From Azospirillum brasilense (GTDB taxonomy: Bacteria; Pseudomonadota; Alphaproteobacteria; Azospirillales; Azospirillaceae), in contig NZ_CP012914.1 in assembly GCF_001315015.1 (NCBI RefSeq), positions 744,001 to 808,000 on the forward strand: 64,000 bases of DNA. Reading direction: 5' to 3'. Of the stretch, positions 10,563 to 19,527 are shown piece after piece. The notes beneath the pieces were generated by a model. It was not told the DNA's origin, did not search any database, and saw only the letters and a program-made list of their open reading frames with translations. How positions within the stretch are numbered: position 1 is the stretch's first letter; the number at the start of each line of letters is the position of its first letter. Made by a program: the position numbers and the translations under genes.

Positions 10563-11204
10563 TCACGCCGCGCAGGTCACTCCGGTGCCGCCCAGCCCGC
10601 AATAGCCCGCGGGATTCTTGGACAGATACTGCTGGTGGTAGTCCTCGGCGTAGTAGAACGGCGGGGCCTCGCGAAGCTCCGTCGTCACCGGGCCGAAGCC
10701 GGCCTGTTCCAGGCGGGCCTGATAGGATTCGCGGCTGGCCTCGGCGGCGGCGCGCTGGGCGTCCGTGTGGGTGTAGATGGCCGAGCGGTACTGGGTGCCG
10801 ACGTCGTTGCCCTGGCGCATGCCCTGGGTCGGGTCGTGCGCCTCCCAGAAGACGCGCAGCAGTTCCTCGAACCCGACCTTGGCCGGGTCGTAGACGACGC
10901 GCACCACCTCGGTGTGGCCGGTGCGGCCCGAGCAGACCTCCTCGTAGGTCGGGTTGGGCGTATGGCCGCCCTGATAGCCGACCATGGTCGACCAGACGCC
11001 CGGCACCTTCCAGAACTTGCGCTCCGCCCCCCAGAAGCAGCCGAGCCCGAAGTCGGCGATCTCCAGCCCCTCCGGATAGGGCGGGGTCAGCGGGTTGCCG
11101 TTGACGTGGTGGCGCGGCGGCACGGGAACCGGCGTGTCGCGTCCGGGCAGCGCCTCCGCCGCGCTGGGCAGCGCCAGGGGCTTGCGCATGAACATTCCGA
11201 GCAT
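10563..11204 (-). CDS. msrA: Peptide methionine sulfoxide reductase MsrA
   Basis: 213 aa; repairs methionine-S-sulfoxide in proteins using thioredoxin. The catalytic block [11 protein letters not shown] is present (Cys about 56), followed by [25 protein letters not shown] and [12 protein letters not shown]-terminal [12 protein letters not shown] segment supplies the recycling cysteines. The ~45-residue N-terminal extension ([20 protein letters not shown]) is common in long MsrA proteins. It is a single gene converging on the paralogue pair and shows no MsrB partner nearby. Confidence 0.97.
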   Translation of the reverse strand: MLGMFMRKPLALPSAAEALPGRDTPVPVPPRHHVNGNPLTPPYPEGLEIADFGLGCFWGAERKFWKVPGVWSTMVGYQGGHTPNPTYEEVCSGRTGHTEVVRVVYDPAKVGFEELLRVFWEAHDPTQGMRQGNDVGTQYRSAIYTHTDAQRAAAEASRESYQARLEQAGFGPVTTELREAPPFYYAEDYHQQYLSKNPAGYCGLGGTGVTCAA

Positions 11205-11369
11205 CTCGGCCTCTCCGATGGCGTAGGAGTTGGGGATGGGGATTTGGGGATTATGTCGGGTCGCCCCGCCCCGGAGGCAAGTCGTCGCCTTTGCGCGGGA
11301 GCCTTCCGCGGCCCCGCGTGTTTACCCTTCGGAATGTTCAGTCCAAGGTGGAACCGCGGGGAGAGAACG

Positions 11370-11819
11370 ATGACGATCGACGACGCCACCCTCCAGCGCC
11401 TGATCGGCAAGGGGCGCCAGCACAACAACCGGCTCAGCGTCGAGCAACTCGGCCAGGATGTGCCGGTGGAAACCATGACCCCGGAAGAAGTCGCCGTGGT
11501 GGTGGAGCGGCTGGAGGCCGCGGGCATCGACGTGGAACTGACCGACGAGCGGTTGAAGCGCCCGCGCGGCGGCGGTGGTGGCGATTACCAGCGCGGGGCC
11601 GGCGTGGTCACCATCGCCAGCCCGGCGGCCCCCGCCGTGTCCGCCCCTGGCGCCCGCCCGTCCGAACATGGCTGGGCCGACGAGGGGCTGGGCCACGCCC
11701 ACGGCGGGCATCACGGCTCCCGCCGGGCGCCAACCTGGGACCGCGGCGGGGTGGACATGCTGCCCGTCGTCTCGGTCATCGTGGTGGCGCTGGTGCTGAT
11801 CATCGCCCTGGGCGGCTGA
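11370..11819 (+). CDS. Tail-anchored protein with sigma-70 region 1.1-like domain
   Basis: 149 aa from an ATG with a GGGGAGAGAA site. Residues ~1-65 (TLQRLIGKGRQHNNRLSVEQ, then an EEVAVVVERLEAAGIDVELT helix) match the layout of sigma-70 region 1.1, the acidic autoinhibitory domain of RpoD. No other sigma region follows. A Gly/Ala/His-rich linker (GHAHGGHHG) leads to one C-terminal membrane span (about 130-148, PVVSVIVVALVLIIALGG). This gives a tail-anchored cytoplasmic domain. Role unknown. It might tether or mimic the sigma 1.1 fold, but that is inference. Confidence 0.7.
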   Translation: MTIDDATLQRLIGKGRQHNNRLSVEQLGQDVPVETMTPEEVAVVVERLEAAGIDVELTDERLKRPRGGGGGDYQRGAGVVTIASPAAPAVSAPGARPSEHGWADEGLGHAHGGHHGSRRAPTWDRGGVDMLPVVSVIVVALVLIIALGG

Positions 11820-11831
11820 GCGATCAGGCCG

Positions 11832-12698
11832 TCAGCCCGGCTTGGCCAGCGCGTGGATGAGGATGGCCGCGGTCGCCGCCACGTTCAGCGACTGGATGCG
11901 GCCGGTGCCGGGCAGGGTCAGGATGTCCTCGCAGGCGGCGAGGGTGGCGGGGGGAAGCCCGTCCTCCTCGTTGCCCAGCACGACGGCGGCGGGTCGATCC
12001 CCCATGGCGAGCGCCGCCGGGTCGGTCACCACCGTCCGGCCGCGGCCCAGCGCCGTTCCGGCCACCCGGTGGGACTCGCGCAGCCGCTTCAGGACCGCCG
12101 GCAGGTTGGCCGCCCGGTACAGCTCGACCCACTCGAAGCCGCCCTCGGCCACGCGGTAGGCGGACTCCGACGGCAGGGCCTGTCCGGGATGGTCCGACAC
12201 CACGACGCGCCGCAGGCCGAAGAAGGCGGCGGTGCGCAGGATGGCGCCCAGATTGTGCGGGTTGCCGACCCCGTCCAGGATCAGCAGCGGTTGTCCGTCC
12301 GCCGCCCAGCGCTTCGCCGCCTCGGTGTCGAAGGCGGGGACCGGGCGCGGCGCGATCAGCGCGACGACGCCGCCGTGCAGCACCGTCCCGGCGACCTTCG
12401 CCAGCTCGTCGGCCTCCACCATGCGGTAGGGCTTGCGCGCCGCCGCCATCGCCTTGCAGAAGTCGCCGGTCTTCGCCTTCAGCCGCTCCTCGAAGAACAG
12501 CCGCTCCACCCGCGCCGCATCATGGGCGAACAGGGCGGACACGGCGGACAGGCCGGCGACGCGGAACAGCTTGCCCGGCTCCTCGCGCGGTGGTTCCTCC
12601 CGGCGCACCTCCTTGCCGGCGCGGGCCGGACCCGGACGGGGGGAGCGGGCAGGGGACGGGACAGGCGGACGGCCGCGCGGGGTCGTCGGCTTCGGCAT
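11832..12698 (-). CDS. SpoU/TrmH-family RNA 2'-O-methyltransferase
   Basis: 288 aa from the ATG at 12698 (MPKPTTPRGRPP). Residues ~1-50 are a basic Pro/Arg-rich tail that could contact rRNA. The substrate-binding domain follows (LFRVAGLSAVSALFAHD onward). The SPOUT knot spans about 135-288 with its three motifs: GNPHNLGAILRTAAFFG, VVLGNEEDGLP and IQSLNVAATAAILIHAL. RlmB-like enzymes methylate 23S rRNA; TrmH methylates tRNA; the exact target cannot be told here. The gene lies downstream of an SDR gene, separated by a large hairpin. Confidence 0.9.
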   Translation of the reverse strand: MPKPTTPRGRPPVPSPARSPRPGPARAGKEVRREEPPREEPGKLFRVAGLSAVSALFAHDAARVERLFFEERLKAKTGDFCKAMAAARKPYRMVEADELAKVAGTVLHGGVVALIAPRPVPAFDTEAAKRWAADGQPLLILDGVGNPHNLGAILRTAAFFGLRRVVVSDHPGQALPSESAYRVAEGGFEWVELYRAANLPAVLKRLRESHRVAGTALGRGRTVVTDPAALAMGDRPAAVVLGNEEDGLPPATLAACEDILTLPGTGRIQSLNVAATAAILIHALAKPG

Positions 12699-12709
12699 GA
12701 TGGTCTCGG

Positions 12710-12765
12710 GGGCTTGCGGGAACGGGCCGGCATTCTGGACCAACCCGTTCCCGGACGCAAAGCCC
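12710..12765. repeat. Large imperfect hairpin between SDR and methyltransferase genes
   Basis: GGGCTTGCGGGAACGGG at the left pairs with CCCGTTCCCGGACGC-AAAGCCC at the right around a ~17-nt loop. It fills the whole gap between the two minus-strand genes. There is no U-run, so it is more likely an mRNA-stability or processing element than a terminator. Confidence 0.45.
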
Positions 12766-13749
12766 TCAGTGGTTTCCGTTCTTGCTCCGCGCGTAGCCGG
12801 CATAGGCCGCAGCGGCAGCCGCCGCGACCCCGGCGACGAGCAGGGGCGACACCCAGCCGGGCGGCGGGGTGCGGAAGCCGCCGGTGACGCCGCGGCCGCG
12901 CTCCACCGGGCTGAACAGGTTTCCGTCGCTCGGCGCGGCGGGTGGGGTCCGGCTGAAATGGCGGTGGGCGCCGTAGCCGGCGATCTTCTCCATCAGGCGC
13001 GGCGCCACCGCGTGCCCCAGCCGGGTCAGCGGGGTCATCGCCCCGACCATCGCCTGAGCGCGCGGGCGCAGGGCGAGGGACAGCACGGTGTCCGCCACGT
13101 CCTGCGGGTCGTCGTAGAAGGGGCTTTCCGCGTCCAGTTGATGGCCGGTGTAGTTGGCGCCGTGGGACATCCCCGGCGTGTCGGTGAAGAAGGGATAGAC
13201 GCCGCAGACATGGACGCCCGGCGCGTCGACCAACTCAGCCCGCAGGCTTTCCAGAAGCCCTTCCAGCCCGAACTTGCTGGCTGCGTAGGCGGCGGCGTAG
13301 GGGGCGGGCGCCCAGGCCCCGACCGACACGGTGTTGATGAGCACCCCATGGCCCTGCCGGCGGAACAGCGGCAACACGGCGTGGGCGGAATACAAGGGGC
13401 CGAACAGGTTGGTCTCGACGACGCGGCGGTGCGCTTCCAGCGGGGTGTCCTCGAACCGCCCGACGGCGCCGACCCCGGCGTTGCTCACCCAGACGTCGAT
13501 GCCGCCGTTCAGCTGCATCGCCCGGTTGGCCAGCCGGAGGACGGCCTGAGCGTCGGTGACGTCGGTGGGCACCACCTCGGCCTCGCCGCCCAACTCCCGG
13601 CATTCCTCGGCCACCTCTCCGAGCAAAGCCTCCCGCCGGGCGGCCAACACCAGCCGGGCACCCTCCCGCGCGAAGGTCAGGGCGGTGGCCCGCCCGATCC
13701 CGCTCGACGCTCCGGTCACGACCACCACGGCCCCGCGCACGCTGTCCAT
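12766..13749 (-). CDS. SDR-family oxidoreductase with C-terminal membrane anchor
   Basis: 327 aa from the ATG at 13749, which has a GGGAGAGG site. The NAD(P)-binding TGASSGIGRATA motif, the DVTD and SNAGVGA strands, catalytic Ser (NTVSVGAWAP) and Y-A-A-S-K (YAASKFG) are all present. Beyond the usual ~250 residues there is a tail with a Pro-rich linker and a hydrophobic span (SPLLVAGVAAAAAAAYAGY). The enzyme is therefore probably tethered to the inner membrane. Such long SDRs are often annotated as acting on lipids or ketones, but the substrate cannot be read from sequence. Confidence 0.92.
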   Translation of the reverse strand: MDSVRGAVVVVTGASSGIGRATALTFAREGARLVLAARREALLGEVAEECRELGGEAEVVPTDVTDAQAVLRLANRAMQLNGGIDVWVSNAGVGAVGRFEDTPLEAHRRVVETNLFGPLYSAHAVLPLFRRQGHGVLINTVSVGAWAPAPYAAAYAASKFGLEGLLESLRAELVDAPGVHVCGVYPFFTDTPGMSHGANYTGHQLDAESPFYDDPQDVADTVLSLALRPRAQAMVGAMTPLTRLGHAVAPRLMEKIAGYGAHRHFSRTPPAAPSDGNLFSPVERGRGVTGGFRTPPPGWVSPLLVAGVAAAAAAAYAGYARSKNGNH

Positions 13750-13834
13750 CCATCCTCTCCCAATCAATGCCTTCTGCGGCATCAACAGGACGGGATGGCC
13801 CGGCGTCGCGGTGCCGTGGCTGGGTTGCCGTGGA

Positions 13835-14413
13835 TCAGATCAGCTTGATCGCCAGGAAGCCGCCGATCAGCGCGACGGCGAAGGCGGTGGTGACCAGCGT
13901 CAGCCGCTTCTCGATGAAGGCGCGCACCGGCTCCCCGAACCAGTAGAGCAGGGCGGCGACCAGATAGAAGCGGATGGCCCGCGACAGGATCGAGGCGCCG
14001 ATGAACACCCAGATGTTCAGCTTCGCCACACCCGCGGTGATGGTCAGCAGCTTGTAGGGGATGGGCGTCATGCCCTTGATGATGAGAATTTCCGCGCCGT
14101 ATTCGACGAAGGTATGGCGCAGCGTCTCGAACTGGGCTTCCAGGTGGTAGAAGTCGATGACCGCCTTGCCGATGGCCTCGTACAGGAAGTAGCCGATCAT
14201 GTAGCCGGCGACGCCGCCCACCACCGAGGCCAGCGTGCAGATCGTCGCGATCCGCCACGCGGCCTGCCGGTTGGCGAGCACCATCGGCACCATCAGGATG
14301 TCCGGCGGGATCGGGAAGAAGGAGCTTTCCGCGAAGGACACCCCCGCCAGCCAGGTGGTGGCGTTCTTCGAGGCCGCCTTGGCCATCGTCCAGTCGTAAA
14401 GGCGCTTCAGCAT
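13835..14413 (-). CDS. DedA/YqaA-type VTT-domain membrane protein
   Basis: 192 aa with four to five membrane spans. Family marks are FAESSFFPIPPDILMVPM near residue 30, GYMIGYFLYEAIGK, and KGMTPIPYKLLTITAG around 110-125. VTT proteins include lipid scramblases and undecaprenyl-phosphate flippases; the YqaA branch has no assigned substrate. The stop is close to the start of the SDR gene (49 bp away), so one transcript is possible. Confidence 0.9.
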   Translation of the reverse strand: MLKRLYDWTMAKAASKNATTWLAGVSFAESSFFPIPPDILMVPMVLANRQAAWRIATICTLASVVGGVAGYMIGYFLYEAIGKAVIDFYHLEAQFETLRHTFVEYGAEILIIKGMTPIPYKLLTITAGVAKLNIWVFIGASILSRAIRFYLVAALLYWFGEPVRAFIEKRLTLVTTAFAVALIGGFLAIKLI

Positions 14414-14522
14414 GCCGGTCGCAGCCCGTGTTGTGCCGGTGAGGGAGCCCCTGTTTTAGCGGGGGACCGGGCCAGCGGCTACGACCAATTCGGGACGGCC
14501 CCGGAAAGGCTACGCCATCGGC

Positions 14523-14768
14523 CTAGCGGGACGCAGGCTTGCTCCCGGATTCGGCGGTGTCCGGTTCCGCCTTCTCAGGGTCGGCGCGCGACACCGGATC
14601 GCAGTCGCCGTCGCGGGAACCGCCGGGATGGCCGCCCGGCATGCCGCGGTAGCGGGTGTCCGGGTTGGACCCGCCGCCGCCGCTCTGCTCGTCGCAGAGA
14701 GGCTCGATGTCGGTCTTGTGAATGTCCTTGGGCTCGGCGTCCTTTTGCCTTGCGGTGTCGTCGGTCAT
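14523..14768 (-). CDS. Small hydrophilic protein, unknown
   Basis: 81 aa, strongly charged and Gly/Pro/Asp/Lys-rich, with two Cys (EPLCDEQSGG and DCDP). No secondary structure, signal or family is recognised. It lies between a DedA gene and a cytochrome gene on the same strand. It may be an intrinsically disordered stress protein, or not a real gene. Confidence 0.4.
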   Translation of the reverse strand: MTDDTARQKDAEPKDIHKTDIEPLCDEQSGGGGSNPDTRYRGMPGGHPGGSRDGDCDPVSRADPEKAEPDTAESGSKPASR

Positions 14769-14840
14769 GGCCGGTCTCCGGCTGCGGGAAGGAAACCGGG
14801 CAACAGGCTGGCGCGGTCCCGGTTCCCGTTCCGCTGACGC

Positions 14841-15224
14841 TCACTTCGTCGCGGATTCCAGATAGGCGATCAGGTCGGCCCGGTCCTCCGGCTTGGCCAC
14901 CCCGGCGAAGGCCATGCGGCTGTCGGCGATGACCGCCTTCGGGTTGGCGAGATAGGGGTCGAGCGTCTTGGCGTCCCACGCGATGCCCGACGCCTTCAGC
15001 CCCTCGGAGTAGTTGGCGTAGGTGTCCACCGTGCCGGCCTTGCGCCCGAACAGCCCGTGCAGCGTGGGGCCGACGCGATTCTTTCCCGCCTCCACCGTGT
15101 GGCAGGCCTTGCATTGGCGGAACAGCTTCTCGCCGTTCGCCGGGTCGCCGTCGGCCAGGGCCGGGAGCGGCGCCGCGGCGAGAAGGAGCAGGGTGGCCAA
15201 GGCTATAGGGGCGGCGGTGCGCAT
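14841..15224 (-). CDS. Class I cytochrome c (left border of the quinoprotein locus)
   Basis: 127 aa periplasmic electron carrier. It has a clear signal peptide (cleavage after LPALA, about 24), a CKACH haem site (38-42), the class [14 protein letters not shown] segment and a Met ligand in SRMAFAG (about 104). It probably takes electrons from quinoprotein dehydrogenases or passes them to oxidase. One copy of the locus 12-bp element lies 82-93 bp upstream, at the same distance and in the same inverted orientation as at the other border cytochrome gene. Confidence 0.93.
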   Translation of the reverse strand: MRTAAPIALATLLLLAAAPLPALADGDPANGEKLFRQCKACHTVEAGKNRVGPTLHGLFGRKAGTVDTYANYSEGLKASGIAWDAKTLDPYLANPKAVIADSRMAFAGVAKPEDRADLIAYLESATK

Positions 15225-15281
15225 GGGTCAGGGGCCTCCTTCGTTTCGCCGCGGCGGAAGGTCGCGGCGTCGATGGAGACT

Positions 15282-15689
15282 TTACGGATCGCCGGGGTCC
15301 GGGCCATTGGACTTTGGATCAGCGGAGTCCGCGCCTTTTTCAAGCGCCGCCTCCGGCTTCAGCGCCTCGTCCAGCCAGGCGAGGTGGGGTGCCGCGGCGC
15401 GGCGGGCCTCCTCCTCCATGCGGCGGTAGCGGGCGATCACCTCCTGCCCGAAGGCGGTGAGGCCGGTCCCGCCGCCCTCGCGTCCGCCGACGTTGGTCCG
15501 CACCACCGGCTCGCGGAAGGCGGAGTTCATGGTCTCCACCAGGAACCACGCGCGGCGGAAGGACATGCCGAGCGCCCGCGCCGCCGCCGAGATGGAACCG
15601 GTGCGGTCGATCTCCTCCAGCAGGGACACCTTGCCGGGGCCGATGGCGCCGGAGGGGTGGAGGAAGCGCAGCCGGATGTCGGTCGTCAT
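15282..15689 (-). CDS. ModE-type winged-helix regulator (DNA-binding domain only)
   Basis: 135 aa. It matches the N-terminal DNA-binding domain of ModE/LysR-like regulators: KVSLLEEIDRTGSISAAARA, then the recognition helix GMSFRRAWFLVETMN, the wing with VRTNVGGREGGG, and TAFGQEVIARYRRME. The molybdate-binding domains of ModE are missing, so it senses something else or acts constitutively. It lies between the border cytochrome and exaC and may control either. Its last codons contain a copy of the 12-bp element. Confidence 0.85.
   Translation of the reverse strand: MTTDIRLRFLHPSGAIGPGKVSLLEEIDRTGSISAAARALGMSFRRAWFLVETMNSAFREPVVRTNVGGREGGGTGLTAFGQEVIARYRRMEEEARRAAAPHLAWLDEALKPEAALEKGADSADPKSNGPDPGDP
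15306..15317 (+). promoter_or_regulatory. Locus element 1 (ATTGGACTTTGG)
   Basis: Copy of the recurring 12-bp element. It lies inside the 3' end of the ModE-like gene and 82-93 bp upstream of the left border cytochrome gene, inverted with respect to it. Confidence 0.5.
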
Positions 15690-15786
15690 GTCCTGAAGTC
15701 TCGCCGGGAAACGGAAGGGTCTCCGCCCAAGGTATCATCTGTCGGCCAACGGTCAGTCCCGAATCTGGGGGCCTGCGCGTCTGCAA

Positions 15787-15798
15787 CCAAAGTCGAAT
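15787..15798 (-). promoter_or_regulatory. Locus element 2 (ATTCGACTTTGG)
   Basis: Minus-strand copy in the 253-bp gap between the ModE-like gene and exaC, 145-156 bp before the exaC ATG and about 100 bp before the ModE-like start. Probable regulator site for exaC. Confidence 0.55.
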
Positions 15799-15942
15799 TT
15801 ACCGGCCTTCCCCGAAACCGCGATAACGGCGGGGCGCTGTGACGGATACCGATCATCGGACGAACGGACACAGGGCGCACAACCCGCCAAACGTCATTCC
15901 ACGACATTCAGTTCGGGCAATCCGCTTCGGGAGGAAACCGCC

Positions 15943-17463
<1,521 letters not shown>

Positions 17464-17491
17464 GCGTTTTGTCTCCTCCCTGACGACCTTT

Positions 17492-17524
17492 GGGCCGGCG
17501 GCCATTCGGCCTCCGGCCCTTTTT
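17492..17524 (+). terminator. Rho-independent terminator after exaC
   Basis: GGGCCGG-c-GGCC-attc-GGCC-t-CCGGCCC (17492-17519) followed by TTTTT. It sits between exaC and the DUF779 gene, so it probably sets a lower dose of the second product. Confidence 0.8.
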
Positions 17525-17561
17525 CTCATCCGACGGGCCATTCACTCGGGAGTGTCCGCCC

Positions 17562-17945
17562 ATGGTCGAACGAGTCGTCGCCACACCGGCGGCCCTGGCG
17601 CTGATCGATAAACTGCGCGGGCTCTACGGGCCGCTGTTCTTCCACCAGTCCGGCGGCTGCTGCGACGGCAGCGCGCCGATGTGCTTCATGGACGGGGAGT
17701 TCCGCCCCGGCGGGCAGGACGTCCGGCTGGGGGAGATCGGGGGCTGTCCTTTCTATATGGGAGCGGCGCAGTTCGAATACTGGTCGCACACCCAGCTCAT
17801 CATCGACGTGGTGCCGGGCCGCGGCGCCAGCTTCTCGCTGGAGGCGCCGGAGGGCGTGCGCTTCCTCACCCGTTCCCGGCTGTTCTCCGATGGCGAGGTG
17901 GAGGCGCTACGCTCCGATCCTGGCGATATGATGAAAAAGGCATAG
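17562..17945 (+). CDS. DUF779 family protein
   Basis: 127 aa from the ATG at 17562 (MVERVVATPAAL). DUF779 proteins occur next to exaC-type aldehyde dehydrogenases and have no proven activity. The conserved FHQSGGCCDGSAPMCF segment (about 30-45) has three cysteines that could hold a metal or react with aldehyde, which is inference. It lies 98 bp after exaC across a terminator and is read by leakage or from its own weak promoter. Confidence 0.9.
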   Translation: MVERVVATPAALALIDKLRGLYGPLFFHQSGGCCDGSAPMCFMDGEFRPGGQDVRLGEIGGCPFYMGAAQFEYWSHTQLIIDVVPGRGASFSLEAPEGVRFLTRSRLFSDGEVEALRSDPGDMMKKA

Positions 17946-17973
17946 CGCTGTTTCGTGGAATGCGGTATTCAGG

Positions 17974-17985
17974 ATTCGACTTTGG
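17974..17985 (+). promoter_or_regulatory. Locus element 3 (ATTCGACTTTGG)
   Basis: Plus-strand copy 29 bp after the DUF779 stop and about 290 bp before the FIST start. Confidence 0.55.
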
Positions 17986-17999
17986 GACTTTCCCAGTCG

Positions 18000-18106
18000 G
18001 CACGGCCTCCGGGCGGTCTGATCCGTGTTCAGACCGGCTCCCCCGCGTGGTGGTGCATATGGAACCGAACTCAGGCGCTTTCCGCGACGGCGGAAGGCGC
18101 CTTTTT
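18000..18106 (+). ncRNA. Candidate small RNA or leader in the quinoprotein locus
   Basis: Region after element 3 with a perfect 8-bp hairpin CGGTCTGA-tccgtgt-TCAGACCG (about 18013-18035) and ending in a strong terminator at 18074-18106. No reading frame is supported. It could be an sRNA of about 80-100 nt made under the locus regulator, or a terminated leader of the FIST-kinase operon. The 5' end is not defined. Confidence 0.3.
18074..18106 (+). terminator. Rho-independent terminator
   Basis: GGCGCTTTCCGC-gacg-GCGGAAGGCGCC (one G-U pair) followed by TTTTT. Serves the DUF779 transcript and any RNA begun at element 3. Confidence 0.85.
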
Positions 18107-18273
18107 CGTTGCGTGGGAAACAGTCCCGCGCCGGACCTTAGACCATGGTCGCATGCCCGCACCTCCGCGCCGGCTTTGCCCGGCGGGCGTCGCTGAAGTA
18201 ACCTATAGGTCATCCGCCCATGTTTCCCGGCCGGCCTTCGGGCGTCGGGTGGCTGTCTGGGGTGTTGGATGCC

Positions 18274-19527
18274 ATGCCGTTGCTTTTCGGGACCCGCATT
18301 GTGACCAGCCATCCGGCCTCGGACGCTCTTCTCTCCGACGCTCCGCCCAGCTCCTCCGCGCCCAACCCGTCCCTGCCGCGGGCTGTCTCGACGGCGGAGG
18401 ATGCCCGCGCCGCCGCGCGTGACCTGTTCGAGGGGCTGTGCGGACGGAACCCCGCCGCCGCGGCGGAGCTGGAGATGGTGCTGGTCTTCTGCTCCGCCCA
18501 TTACGACCGTGTGGAACTGGCGGCGGCCCTGGCCGAGCTGTTCGGGCCGGTGCCGGTGGTCGGCTGCACCACGGCGGGCGAGATCACGCCCTTCGGCTAT
18601 GCCGCCGGATCGCTGGTCGGGATCGGCTTCCCGCGCGCCGACTTCACCATCGCCACCCAGCGCATCGACGACCTCGACCGCTTCTCCATCGCCGAGGCGC
18701 CGCGCGTCCTGCGCAGCCTGATGGAGCAGCGCGACGTTGCCCTGGCCGCCCGCGCCGACGCCTTTCCCGACCATGGCAGCTTCGCCTTCCTGATGATCGA
18801 CGGCATGTCGCGGGCGGAGGAGATGGTGGTCAGCGCGCTGCACAGCGTGCTGATGGACATCCCGCTGTTCGGCGGCTCCGCCGGCGACGAACTGCGCTTC
18901 GAGCGCACCTTCGTCCTGCACGAGGGGCGGTTCCACACCAATGCCGCCGTGCTGATGCTGGTCACCACGGCGCGCCGCTTCGTCGTCTTCCGGACCGAGC
19001 ATTTCGTGGCGTCCGACGCCAAGATGGTGGTGACCGGCGCCGACCCGCAGCGCCGCATCGTCACCGAGATCAACGCCGAGCCGGCGGGCCGCGAGTACGC
19101 CCGCATGGTCGGGCTGGAGGGGGAGCCGCTGACCCCCCTGATCTTCGCCGCCTATCCCGTCGTCGTGCGGGTCGGGGGCGAGTACCATGTCCGCTCCATC
19201 CAGAAGGTCAACGACGACGAGAGCCTGACCTTCTACTGCGCCATCGACGAGGGGATCGTGCTGACGGTCGCCCGCGGCGTCGATCCGGTGGAGAATCTGG
19301 AGGAGATGATGCGCAAGCTGGCCGCGGAGGTCGGCGGGCCGCCGGACCTCGTGCTCGGCTGCGACTGCATCCTGCGCCGGCTGGAGCTGGAGCAGCGGCA
19401 GCTCAAACACGTCATGTCGGCGGCGCTGGCGCGGCACAACGTCATCGGCTTCTGCGCCTACGGTGAGCAGTACAACGCCATGCACGTCAACCAGACCTTC
19501 ACCGGTGTCGCGATAGGTGCGCGATGA
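18274..19527 (+). CDS. FIST-domain sensory protein
   Basis: 417 aa from the ATG at 18274 (MPLLFGTRIVTS); an upstream ATG at 18220 would add 18 residues. FIST_N and FIST_C domains bind small ligands, possibly amino acids, and feed signal-transduction proteins. The FIST_N core runs about 50-260 (VPVVGCTTAGEITPFGYAAG, then GGSAGDELRFERTFV). FIST_C covers the rest, ending in the CAYGEQYNAMHVNQTFTG block. No membrane span is seen. Its stop overlaps the start of the hybrid kinase by ATGA, so the two are made as a pair. It is likely the input module of that kinase. Confidence 0.9.
   Translation: MPLLFGTRIVTSHPASDALLSDAPPSSSAPNPSLPRAVSTAEDARAAARDLFEGLCGRNPAAAAELEMVLVFCSAHYDRVELAAALAELFGPVPVVGCTTAGEITPFGYAAGSLVGIGFPRADFTIATQRIDDLDRFSIAEAPRVLRSLMEQRDVALAARADAFPDHGSFAFLMIDGMSRAEEMVVSALHSVLMDIPLFGGSAGDELRFERTFVLHEGRFHTNAAVLMLVTTARRFVVFRTEHFVASDAKMVVTGADPQRRIVTEINAEPAGREYARMVGLEGEPLTPLIFAAYPVVVRVGGEYHVRSIQKVNDDESLTFYCAIDEGIVLTVARGVDPVENLEEMMRKLAAEVGGPPDLVLGCDCILRRLELEQRQLKHVMSAALARHNVIGFCAYGEQYNAMHVNQTFTGVAIGAR

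Larger units (their letters stand above)
17946..18273. other. 328-bp control region before the FIST gene
   Basis: Holds, in order, locus element 3, two hairpins and a strong terminator, but no gene I can support. Because the terminator lies between the element and the FIST gene, a transcript started at the element must either stop as a short RNA or read through. Confidence 0.6.
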
